Source: a virus. Taken from it: a DNA stretch of 33,746 nt. This document shows, piece by piece, positions 22,968 through 30,649 of this stretch (the stretch's first letter is position 1; each line of letters begins with the position of its first letter). A program made the position numbers and the translations under genes. The notes under the pieces are model-generated. The model saw nothing but the letters and a program-made list of their open reading frames with translations. It made no database searches and was not told the origin of the DNA. The stretch lies in the IMG/VR virus record IMGVR_UViG_3300005824_000021, positions 1 to 33,746 of that record. One strand, 5' to 3'.

Positions 22968-23957
22968 ATGGCTGTCTATCCATTTGCCGCACCCGGGTCC
23001 AGCACTGGACTCACCGGTACCCCCAACCTCGCCGCAGCCCCCACCGGCTACGACGGCGGACAGGGCCTTGCCCCAGCGATCCAGACGATCTGGTCCAAGG
23101 AAATCCTGTTCCAAGCCATGCCAATTCTTCGCTTCGAGCAGTTCGCGGTGAAGAAGACCGAACTCGGCGTGGCCCCCGGCCTGACCGTGAACTTCATGCG
23201 CTACATCAACCTCCCCGCCGATCAGCAGCCGCTGGTCGAGGGCGTTCGCATGGAGACCCACGCGATCACCGCCGAGCAGTACTCGATCACCGTCACGGAG
23301 CACGGCTACGCCGTCGCGGTCTCGGAACTGCTGCTCAACGCCTCCTTCGATGACGTGATGGCCTCGGCCTCCCGTCTGCTGGGCCGCAACATGGCCCTGT
23401 ACCTCGATGGTCAGGCCCGCGACACGCTGCTCACCGGCACGTCGCAGGTCTTCGGCTACGTCCCGGCGACCACTCGTGACGCCCAGTCCCCGTACAACGC
23501 GGGCACGGTCGGCACGGGCGTGGCCTCGGAAGGCGCGTTCCTCTCCCCCGCAGCCGTCAAGGACGCGGTCGAGACCCTCGCCAGCAAGAACGTCCCCCGG
23601 CTGGGCGAGACCTACGTCTGCTTCGTGCACCCGCACCAGAGCCGTCGTCTTCGCGACCACCCCGAGTTCATCGAGGTCACGAAGTACGCCGCCCCGGGCA
23701 ACTTCATGTTGGGTGAGATCGGTCGTCTCTACGACGCGGTCTTCATCGAGACCACTCAGGTCACCAAGCGCGACACGGACGTGTACGACGCCCTGATGAT
23801 CGGCGACAACGCCTTCGGGCACGCGATCAGCCTCCCGGTGGAACTCCGCGACGGCGGCATCATCGACTTCGGTCGTGAGCATGCCCTCGCGTGGTACAGC
23901 ATCTGGGGCCTCGGCAAGATCACGGACGACGCGATCGTGACGATCAGCACCAACTGA
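22968..23957 (+). CDS. Major capsid protein (N4-gp56-like)
   Basis: 329 residues; ATG at 22968 with AGGAG 9 nt upstream. The sequence follows the N4-gp56 branch of HK97-fold capsid proteins: an early segment FQAMPILRFEQFAVKKTEL, then GLTVNFMRYINLP, LVEGVRMETHAIT, YSITVTEHGYAVAVSE, and later a receptor-like HPHQSRRLRDHPEF. No N-terminal cleaved arm is obvious. Codons are strongly C/G-ending, as expected of an abundant protein. A strong terminator follows. Confidence 0.92.
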   Translation: MAVYPFAAPGSSTGLTGTPNLAAAPTGYDGGQGLAPAIQTIWSKEILFQAMPILRFEQFAVKKTELGVAPGLTVNFMRYINLPADQQPLVEGVRMETHAITAEQYSITVTEHGYAVAVSELLLNASFDDVMASASRLLGRNMALYLDGQARDTLLTGTSQVFGYVPATTRDAQSPYNAGTVGTGVASEGAFLSPAAVKDAVETLASKNVPRLGETYVCFVHPHQSRRLRDHPEFIEVTKYAAPGNFMLGEIGRLYDAVFIETTQVTKRDTDVYDALMIGDNAFGHAISLPVELRDGGIIDFGREHALAWYSIWGLGKITDDAIVTISTN

Positions 23958-23975
23958 TCCAGCGATCAAGACCTG

Positions 23976-24024
23976 AAGGGGTCGGACCCTCCTGTGGTGG
24001 TGGGGTCCGGCCCCTTTGGTTTGT
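23976..24024 (+). terminator. Intrinsic terminator after the capsid gene
   Basis: AAGGGGTCGGACCC (23976-23989) pairs with GGGTCCGGCCCCTT (24003-24016) with one G-T wobble, followed by a T-rich tail TTTGGTTTGT. It ends transcription of the head operon 20-60 nt after the capsid stop. Confidence 0.85.
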
Positions 24025-24032
24025 CCGGATCA

Positions 24033-24061
24033 TTCGAACTTCGAATCGGTACTCTGGCTGC
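24033..24061 (+). promoter_or_regulatory. Palindrome plus leaderless-type promoter, gene 24062
   Basis: TTCGAAcTTCGAA (24033-24045) lies 9 nt after the terminator. TACTCT (24050-24055) follows after 4 nt and ATG comes exactly 6 nt later. No good -35 is visible. Confidence 0.55.
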
Positions 24062-24553
24062 ATGGCCTTGTCCAAGGATCAGTTCGGCGAGCAGTTGAAA
24101 CTTCCGTTCCCCAAGGGGGACTGGGACAAGGGGATCAAGTACGACATGCCCAATGAGGGGATGTCGGGGTACGACCGGGGACACCCGAAGGCTCGCCTCT
24201 ACCGGGTCATCGACAAGGCGGAGGGATCCAAGGCATCCGCTGAGTCCGGTGGACTCGGGATCCACTGGTCCCACGACATCGACACGGTCAAGTGGTGGGG
24301 TGAGAACATGCAGAAGCCCCACATCATTGAGGCTGCTCACCCCGGCCACGAGCACGTCATGACCTACGACGACCCCAAGGACGCCAAGACTCTGAAGGAC
24401 ACCACGGGGTTCGACAAGGAGACCGCGCACAAGATGCTCCCCGCAGAGGTGCCGATCCGTCCCGGAGCCCCGATGCAGGTCATGGCGATGCACTACCCCG
24501 TGGGAGCGACTGGATGGCGGCGAACTCCCCGTGAACATCGCGGCATGGCCTGA
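24062..24553 (+). CDS. Accessory (moron-like) protein with shared N-terminus and clamp-like motif
   Basis: 163 residues from the ATG that follows TACTCT by 6 nt; no Shine-Dalgarno. The N-terminus MALSKDQFGEQLKLPFPKG carries the shared LSxxQF motif and then QLKLPF (11-16), close to the hexapeptide clamp-binding motif of Hda (QLSLPL). The middle, ARLYRVIDK...GGLGIHWSHDIDTVKWW, resembles ADP-ribosyltransferase-like folds (R then WS), followed by HEHVMTYDDP and EVPIRPGAPM. Located between terminators with its own promoter, it looks like an independently expressed accessory gene. Confidence 0.65.
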   Translation: MALSKDQFGEQLKLPFPKGDWDKGIKYDMPNEGMSGYDRGHPKARLYRVIDKAEGSKASAESGGLGIHWSHDIDTVKWWGENMQKPHIIEAAHPGHEHVMTYDDPKDAKTLKDTTGFDKETAHKMLPAEVPIRPGAPMQVMAMHYPVGATGWRRTPREHRGMA

Positions 24554-24637
24554 CGGGCTCGACTCTCGGGACGGGATAATCTACGCTTTCAAGGCGGATG
24601 ACCCCGCATCTTCCAACTTTGAGAAGGGAACCACTCA

Positions 24638-25018
24638 GTGGCGACACAGACTGGACGACAGACCAAGAAGCAGGGCGACTTCACCGGGCGTCAGGCGGCG
24701 GCAGAGGCTGCCAAGGCGGCTCAGGACAAGAAGACCCGCGATGCCGAGATCGCGATGATCAACGCGGCGGAGAAGGAAGAGTTCGACAACAGCATCTTCG
24801 ACGTGACCAAGGACCCGTCCCAGCCGATCGTGGTGGATGAGGTCGTGGAGGTCGGCGTCGAGATGGCGGATGACTCCGTCGTCGTCCGCGTCGCTGAGGA
24901 CATCGACAACATGACCGTCGGCTACAAGAACAACTACACCTTCAAGGCTGGCGGCAAGTATCAGGTCCCCAAGGCGGTCGCGGATCGTCTGGAGCACCTT
25001 GGATTGCTCTGGCACTGA
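24638..25018 (+). CDS. Probable virion protein with N-terminal helix (126 aa)
   Basis: GTG start at 24638 after GAAGGGAA. A basic, Gln/Lys-rich N-terminal helix (residues 1-45) leads into a beta-rich C-terminal domain with NNYTFKAGGKYQVPKAVADRLEHLG, a pattern I associate with small phage head or decoration proteins; the family name is not certain. It shares a transcription unit with 24062-24553 and is followed by a terminator. Upstream 24554-24637 holds a possible TAATCT -10 element. Confidence 0.65.
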   Translation: MATQTGRQTKKQGDFTGRQAAAEAAKAAQDKKTRDAEIAMINAAEKEEFDNSIFDVTKDPSQPIVVDEVVEVGVEMADDSVVVRVAEDIDNMTVGYKNNYTFKAGGKYQVPKAVADRLEHLGLLWH

Positions 25019-25027
25019 TCCCACATC

Positions 25028-25067
25028 CCGCAGCCCCTCTGGAACTCGACCCCCGGAGGGGCTGCGG
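25028..25067 (+). terminator. Strong hairpin after gene 24638-25018
   Basis: CCGCAGCCCCTC (25028-25039) and GAGGGGCTGCGG (25056-25067) form a perfect 12-bp stem. There is no long T-run, but in GC-rich actinobacteria such hairpins commonly terminate. It isolates the accessory unit from the downstream fibre operon. Confidence 0.75.
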
Positions 25068-25077
25068 CCTGTAAGGG

Positions 25078-25113
25078 CTGATTCGAAGTCCGAAGGGCGG
25101 CAGACTAGAGCCC
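25078..25113 (+). promoter_or_regulatory. Palindrome plus leaderless-type promoter, gene 25114
   Basis: TTCGAAgTCCGAA (25082-25094), one base off the consensus, is followed after 6 nt by CAGACT (25101-25106) and 7 nt later by ATG. TGATTC (25079-25084), 16 bp before CAGACT, could serve as -35. Confidence 0.55.
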
Positions 25114-26220
25114 ATGGCTACCACCATCCGCGAGCGTCTGTTGGATCGAACTCGGATGGATCTCGGCGATCTGCCCCAGCCGTTCGACTTCGCGTTCGTG
25201 GGGGACGGTGTCCGGGATCACTTCAACGTCGAGCACCGTCCATTCGATGAGTCTTCGATCACCGTCCTGAAGGACGGGCTGTCCATCGTGCCCGCCGAAG
25301 AGGGAATCACCCTCGACGGCCTGACGGGAACCGTCGTGTTTGCTGCGGCCCCCGCCCCGGGGATCATGTGGGAGATCCAAGGGATGAAGTGGCGGTACTT
25401 CTCCGACGAGGATCTGACCCTCTTCATCGACACTGCCATCTCCCAGCACAGCCACAATCGCGCTGATCCCAGCGGAGGCGCATACGACATCGGGAACATC
25501 GCCCCTGTCGAGGAGTACCCGATCGCGCTCTACGCGACGATCCAAGCGCTGTGGGCTCTGGCGACAGATGCCTCGTTCGACATCGACATCCTCGCCCCGG
25601 ACGGGGTGAACATCCCCCGGTCCGAGCGGTACCGGCAGTTGATGGACATGATCGGCGCTCGCCAGACTCAGTACGACGAACTGTCGGCAGCCCTCAACAT
25701 CGGGATCAAGCGACTTGAAGTCTTCACGGTTCGGCGCACGGCCAAACTCACCAACCGACTCGTGCCTGTCTTCATGCCACAGGAATGGGACGACCGGACG
25801 ACGCCGCAGCGCCTGTACCCCCCGATCTCTCTTCAGGGGACCCCACCCGTGCCGATCAGCAAGGGCGTCTACGACATTGCTCTGTACGCCGACGAGCCGC
25901 ACACCTTCCTCGTGGACTTCAACTCCGGGACGGAATCCAACCCGCTGGATCCCTACGACCTGACGAACGCGGTGTTCTACGCCCCGATCGTCCGGGTCAA
26001 GGGCTCCCATGGTCCGCCCATCACGGAACTGAGCGTGTCTGTGGAGGATGTCGTGAACGGTCACGTTCGCCTGTCCTTGGACTCGGATCAGGTCAAGAAG
26101 ATTCCGAACTGGTGCTTCTGGGAACTCCGCCTGAAGAAGGAGGGAGAGACCTCCTTCACCACCCACCTCAAGGGTGACGTGCGCCATGAGTACGGAGTGA
26201 TCCGGAAGGTTCCGTCGTGA
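25114..26220 (+). CDS. Putative head-tail connector / neck protein (368 aa)
   Basis: 368 residues, the first gene after the second terminator. The N-terminal part ([19 protein letters not shown]...[15 protein letters not shown]) reads like the short adaptor domain found in phage connector or fibre-attachment proteins; the middle has a helical stretch ([19 protein letters not shown]) usual in head-tail adaptors; the C-terminal half is beta-rich. It overlaps the collagen-like gene (GTGA), so it might anchor that fibre. No definitive family; context-based. Confidence 0.6.
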   Translation: MATTIRERLLDRTRMDLGDLPQPFDFAFVGDGVRDHFNVEHRPFDESSITVLKDGLSIVPAEEGITLDGLTGTVVFAAAPAPGIMWEIQGMKWRYFSDEDLTLFIDTAISQHSHNRADPSGGAYDIGNIAPVEEYPIALYATIQALWALATDASFDIDILAPDGVNIPRSERYRQLMDMIGARQTQYDELSAALNIGIKRLEVFTVRRTAKLTNRLVPVFMPQEWDDRTTPQRLYPPISLQGTPPVPISKGVYDIALYADEPHTFLVDFNSGTESNPLDPYDLTNAVFYAPIVRVKGSHGPPITELSVSVEDVVNGHVRLSLDSDQVKKIPNWCFWELRLKKEGETSFTTHLKGDVRHEYGVIRKVPS

Positions 26221-29200
26221 CCGATCAGCCTCCTGTCATCATCCCCCCGGAGAAGGACGCTCCTCCGGTCATCGTCTCCCCGGAGCCTCCGGCGAAGATC
26301 AAGGTCATCGAGGGCGTGGGGGCTCCCGGACCGGTGGGTCCGACTGGTCCCGCTGGGGCAAGGGGACCGACAGGGACCGCTGGACCCACAGGATCCACCG
26401 GACCTCTCGGACCGACAGGGGCTACCGGATCGCAAGGATCCACCGGTCCCACTGGATCCATGGGATCCACCGGTCCGACCGGTGCCGCCTCCACAGTGCA
26501 GGGTCCCACCGGACCCACTGGCTCGCAGGGACTCACTGGATCCTCTGGACCCACCGGCCCCACGGGAGCGGATTCCACCGTCATGGGTCCCACGGGATCC
26601 ACTGGTCCGCAGGGCTCACCGGGTCCCACCGGCCCCCAAGGTGTGCAGGGCATTCAGGGGAACGTCGGTCCCACAGGTGCGCAGGGATCATCAGGCCCCA
26701 CTGGCGCGACAGGATCGGCATCCACCGTTCCCGGACCCACTGGTCCCACTGGGGCGGGAACCACAGGAAGCGCGGGTCCGACTGGACCTCTGGGGCCGAC
26801 TGGACCAGAGGGTCCTGAAGGTCCCCTCGGGCCTACAGGTGCGAACTCCACCGTTCCCGGTCCCACTGGTGCTCTTGGCCCCACGGGGCCGCAGGGTCTC
26901 ACGGGTCCCACTGGACCCCTCTCGGTCGGACCAACTGGTCCCACTGGTGCTCAGGGAACGAAGGGCGATCCCGGCAACGCTGGTCCGACAGGACCGCAGG
27001 GCAATGTGGGTCCTCAGGGACCAACGGGTGCGCAGGGAACTCAGGGCGATGTCGGACCTACAGGTGCTGACGGTGCCACGGGTTCCACGGGTCCTACCGG
27101 TCCTACCGGATCTCAGGGAATCAAGGGTGATCCCGGCAACGTAGGACCGACTGGCGCGCAGGGCACCGCTGGATCTCAGGGTCCGACTGGTCCCACTGGC
27201 GCGACTGGTGCGGACTCCACGGTGGTTGGCCCGACAGGACCCACCGGATCTACTGGGCCGACTGGTGCCGACGGCACCTCGGTCACGATCCTCGGGTCGG
27301 TGCCGACAGAGGGCGACCTCGACCCCGGCTACACCGGGGAGAACGGCGACGGCTTCATCGTGGATGCCACCGGGCATCTGTGGGTGTGGAACGGCGTGGC
27401 GTGGACAGACGCGGGTGAGATCAAGGGACCCACGGGTAGTACCGGCCCCATCGGTCCCACTGGTGTGGCAGGACCTACGGGACCCACAGGTTCTCAGGGA
27501 ATCCAAGGACCCACCGGTCCTACCGGCTCGCAGGGTGTCCAAGGCTTGCAGGGCGACCCCGGCGATGTTGGCCCGACTGGAGCAGCGGGAGTTGCGGGAG
27601 GCATTGGTCCCACTGGTCCTCAGGGTCCCATTGGAAGTACCGGACCGACTGGTCCTCAGGGCAACATCGGACCCACTGGCCCTCAGGGCATCCAAGGCGG
27701 TCAGGGTGTTCAGGGCGACCCGGGAGATACGGGACCCACTGGCCCTCAGGGTGGTGTGGGACCCACCGGTCCGACCGGTTCCCAAGGCATTCAGGGCAAT
27801 GACGGTCCGACCGGACCCACCGGTACGGGCGGTCCCACGGGTCCGGCAGGAACTGACGGTGCGGTGGGATCAACTGGACCCACGGGATCTCAGGGTCCGA
27901 CCGGTCCTACCGGATCGCAGGGAAGCATCGGTCCGGATGGACCGACAGGTGCCACGGGTGATCCGGGGCCGACCGGACCCACGGGATCTCAGGGAACTCA
28001 GGGAGATGTTGGTCCGACCGGACCTCAGGGGATCGACGGACCAACCGGCCCCCAAGGTACGCAGGGCATTCAGGGGGATCCCGGACCTCTCGGCCCGACT
28101 GGTCCCACCGGGTCCCTCGGCCCGACAGGGCTGACAGGGCCAACGGGAGCCAACTCGACGGTCCCCGGACCGACAGGACCGACAGGAGCGCAAGGTGTTG
28201 TCGGACCCACTGGATCATCAGGCACTGATGGCGCTGTTGGACCGACTGGACCGACTGGATCCCAAGGGACAGCAGGACCAACAGGGCCTACGGGAACTTC
28301 TGGGACCGCTGGCGCTACCGGGCCGACCGGACCCGCAGGATCCACCGGATCGACTGGACCAACGGGTCCTTCTGGCGCGGATGGTGCGGTTGGTCCAACG
28401 GGACCGACTGGAGACACAGGAGGGTCGGGACCTACTGGTCCTGCTGGCCCGACTGGTGCAGAAGGCCCTACGGCGGTCAGCGCGGACGCGGACAACGTCG
28501 CAGTCCTCGGTTCCGACTCGCTGATCTTCGTTCCCAAGCAGGCTGTCCATAGTTCCGTCTGGGTGTATGACACCTCCACGACCATGGCCGATCCGGGGTC
28601 GGGAAGGTACCGGACGGACGGCACCGCTGGCGCATCCACACAGGCGTCGATCAGCCGTTACGACGAGAACGGGTGGGATTACTACGCAGTCCTGAGTGGA
28701 TTGGAAGAGGGAAACCTCATCGTCGTCCAACAGGTGAATGACTCCTCGAAGTGGAGCCGTGCTCGGGTTGTTGGTGGAGCCCCCGTGGACAACGGCTCAT
28801 GGTTCCTCGTGGACATCGCGATCGAACAGAGTTCTGGGGTCAGTATCTCCAAGAACGATCGCGTGTTCATCGAGTTCACCCTCGCCTCCGGCGGCGGTGG
28901 CGGTGTCTCCGACCACGGTCTTCTGGTTGGTCTGGGCGACGATGACCACAAGCAGTACCCGCTCATGTGGTCGCAGCCTGCCTCCCCCGGCACGCCGACG
29001 CCGAACGACCGTCCCGCGTTCTGGTGGGACACCGACGCAGATCCAGTGGGCACGGGTCCTGATGGACCTACCGGACCTATCGGTCCTACCGGTCCGCAAG
29101 GCATTGTGGGACCCACCGGACCGACAGGACCGCAGGGGATCCAAGGACCAACCGGACCCACTGGGCCGCAGGGTGTGATCGGGCCAACCGGTCCTACCGG

Positions 29201-29522
29201 CCCGCAGGGGATCCAAGGCCCGACTGGTCCCACGGGACCTCAGGGTCTGATTGGACCCACAGGACCCACAGGACCCACGGGTGCTACCGGTGCCGATTCC
29301 TCCGTACCCGGACCGACTGGGCCACAGGGGAACATTGGACCCACCGGCCCGCAAGGCGATCAGGGCATCCAAGGACCGACCGGTCCGACCGGCCCGACGG
29401 GATCCACGGGCAACACCGGAAACACCGGTCCCACTGGTCCGACAGGACCGGTGACGGTGACAGTGTCCGCCTCCCGACCCGGCTCCCCGGCGCTGGGCCA
29501 GATCTGGGCTCCGGCACCATGA
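26217..29522 (+). CDS. Collagen-like fibre protein (1101 aa)
   Basis: GTG start in a GTGA overlap. After about 35 N-terminal residues, Gly-X-Y repeats, mostly Gly-Pro-Thr, fill about residues 36-352, 402-750 and 946-1078. They are split by a short globular insert (containing [14 protein letters not shown] and [12 protein letters not shown]) and a larger one of about 195 residues with a [17 protein letters not shown] segment typical of phage fibres. Collagen-like stretches form trimeric rods; here they would hold out a tail or head fibre. Interruptions of type GA[DN]STVxG recur. High Thr content offers many O-glycosylation sites. Confidence 0.9.
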   Translation: MTDQPPVIIPPEKDAPPVIVSPEPPAKIKVIEGVGAPGPVGPTGPAGARGPTGTAGPTGSTGPLGPTGATGSQGSTGPTGSMGSTGPTGAASTVQGPTGPTGSQGLTGSSGPTGPTGADSTVMGPTGSTGPQGSPGPTGPQGVQGIQGNVGPTGAQGSSGPTGATGSASTVPGPTGPTGAGTTGSAGPTGPLGPTGPEGPEGPLGPTGANSTVPGPTGALGPTGPQGLTGPTGPLSVGPTGPTGAQGTKGDPGNAGPTGPQGNVGPQGPTGAQGTQGDVGPTGADGATGSTGPTGPTGSQGIKGDPGNVGPTGAQGTAGSQGPTGPTGATGADSTVVGPTGPTGSTGPTGADGTSVTILGSVPTEGDLDPGYTGENGDGFIVDATGHLWVWNGVAWTDAGEIKGPTGSTGPIGPTGVAGPTGPTGSQGIQGPTGPTGSQGVQGLQGDPGDVGPTGAAGVAGGIGPTGPQGPIGSTGPTGPQGNIGPTGPQGIQGGQGVQGDPGDTGPTGPQGGVGPTGPTGSQGIQGNDGPTGPTGTGGPTGPAGTDGAVGSTGPTGSQGPTGPTGSQGSIGPDGPTGATGDPGPTGPTGSQGTQGDVGPTGPQGIDGPTGPQGTQGIQGDPGPLGPTGPTGSLGPTGLTGPTGANSTVPGPTGPTGAQGVVGPTGSSGTDGAVGPTGPTGSQGTAGPTGPTGTSGTAGATGPTGPAGSTGSTGPTGPSGADGAVGPTGPTGDTGGSGPTGPAGPTGAEGPTAVSADADNVAVLGSDSLIFVPKQAVHSSVWVYDTSTTMADPGSGRYRTDGTAGASTQASISRYDENGWDYYAVLSGLEEGNLIVVQQVNDSSKWSRARVVGGAPVDNGSWFLVDIAIEQSSGVSISKNDRVFIEFTLASGGGGGVSDHGLLVGLGDDDHKQYPLMWSQPASPGTPTPNDRPAFWWDTDADPVGTGPDGPTGPIGPTGPQGIVGPTGPTGPQGIQGPTGPTGPQGVIGPTGPTGPQGIQGPTGPTGPQGLIGPTGPTGPTGATGADSSVPGPTGPQGNIGPTGPQGDQGIQGPTGPTGPTGSTGNTGNTGPTGPTGPVTVTVSASRPGSPALGQIWAPAP

Positions 29523-29803
29523 GCCCGGTATCGAAGCGTGTGTGCACGGGGATGGGCGACGGTGGCGACCACTGCTGCTACATCAACGGCGAGGTGTGCC
29601 CGCTGCTGGAGATGGTGGACGGCCTGCCCCGGTGCACGATCTGGGACTCGGAGATGCTGGGCAACCCGGTGTGGGAGAACGCCCCGGTGGGGAAGTGGAT
29701 GGGTGAGAAGTACCCGGGCAGGGACTGCCACGACTGGCCGCAGAACATCCCTGAGGTGATGGAGGGTGGCCGGGGCCTGTGCTGCTATCAGGGTGAGTCC
29801 TGA
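29519..29803 (+). CDS. Cysteine-rich protein between fibre genes (94 aa)
   Basis: ATG in an ATGA overlap with the fibre gene, and its own stop overlaps the next start. The 94 residues have eight Cys (including two CC pairs: DHCCY and LCCYQ), no signal peptide, and Trp/Gly-rich loops. This could be a small disulfide- or zinc-stabilised domain associated with the fibre. No family recognised. Confidence 0.7.
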   Translation: MSPVSKRVCTGMGDGGDHCCYINGEVCPLLEMVDGLPRCTIWDSEMLGNPVWENAPVGKWMGEKYPGRDCHDWPQNIPEVMEGGRGLCCYQGES

Positions 29804-30615
29804 TGGCGACATGGACCCTGACGGCCACCGGCCTGCCGCTGTCCTCGACGGACGCCGACCTGAACGGCAGCATTGACCTGACGGGGGCGCAGCCGGGCGA
29901 CTTCAACCCGGACGCGATCACCGCGATCCGGTTGGCGCGCACCTTCCAAGTCAGCGGCCTGTCCGACGACACGTGGACCGACAACCGGGACGTGGCCCTC
30001 TACAACGGGTCTGGGCTACAGGTAGCGTCGGCGAGCGAGGCGAACGTCAACCGCACGGCGAACGGGTCATGGGCGTACACGCCCGCGCAGATCAACGGGC
30101 AGCCCGCCAATCGCCCGTCCGCGACGGGGAACACTCTGCGGGCCAGTGCTCTGGGGACGTGGGCGGGCTACGTCAAGACCAAGGGTTCCGATGGCACGAC
30201 GGGCAGCATCACCGCTGTCACGGTGCAGATCGACTACACGCCGGGTGCCCCCCCGGTGGCGTCGTTCACGAAGGACAAGACCACGGTCTACACCGGGCAG
30301 CAGATCCAGTTCACGGCAACCTCGACGGGTGGTGCGTTCCAGCACAACTGGGACTTCGGTGGCGGTGCGACGAACGTCTCAGAGGACAACCCGCTGGTCA
30401 CGTTCAACACCGTGGGCGTGTTCAACGTGACGGTGGAAGCGATCAACGCCTTCGGATCCAACCAGTCCGCACCGCAGGCGGTCACCGTGCTCAAGCGCGA
30501 GGCGGAGATCTGGAACGGTGCAGCGTGGGTTGGGGGCGAATCGTGGAACGGGGGCGCGTGGGTAGTACCGGAAGTCTGGGATGGTGTGCAATGGGTCCCA
30601 GTGAAGGCACCGTGA
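29803..30615 (+). CDS. PKD-domain tail/fibre-associated protein (270 aa)
   Basis: 270 residues. An N-terminal beta-rich domain of about 145 residues ([20 protein letters not shown]) is followed by a PKD-type Ig-like domain (about 150-230: [20 protein letters not shown], then [11 protein letters not shown] and [16 protein letters not shown]). The last 35 residues repeat an x-WNG-x-x-W pattern ([24 protein letters not shown]). PKD domains in virions aid weak binding to surface sugars or proteins. An operator palindrome begins 5 nt after the stop. Confidence 0.8.
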   Translation: MATWTLTATGLPLSSTDADLNGSIDLTGAQPGDFNPDAITAIRLARTFQVSGLSDDTWTDNRDVALYNGSGLQVASASEANVNRTANGSWAYTPAQINGQPANRPSATGNTLRASALGTWAGYVKTKGSDGTTGSITAVTVQIDYTPGAPPVASFTKDKTTVYTGQQIQFTATSTGGAFQHNWDFGGGATNVSEDNPLVTFNTVGVFNVTVEAINAFGSNQSAPQAVTVLKREAEIWNGAAWVGGESWNGGAWVVPEVWDGVQWVPVKAP

Positions 30616-30620
30616 TGGTG

Positions 30621-30633
30621 TTCGAAGTTCGAA
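30621..30633. promoter_or_regulatory. Operator-like palindrome TTCGAAgTTCGAA before the collar fibre
   Basis: A perfect copy between the PKD-protein stop and the Shine-Dalgarno GAGGAG of the next gene. No -10-like hexamer follows at the spacing seen elsewhere. Confidence 0.65.
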
Positions 30634-30649
30634 TTGTGAGGAGAACGAC

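Noticed and set aside
24606-24622. TTCCAACTTTGAG upstream of gene 24638 as an eleventh operator copy.
   Set aside because: Several mismatches to the palindrome and loss of symmetry.
26225-29372. Long minus-strand and alternate-frame open frames across the collagen-like gene.
   Set aside because: The regular 9-base Gly-Pro-Thr repeats keep all frames free of stops; the products are meaningless repeats.
26330-29460. Dense short tandem repeats that could be mistaken for a CRISPR array or microsatellite.
   Set aside because: They encode in-frame Gly-X-Y triplets with varied codons; there are no uniform repeats with unique spacers.
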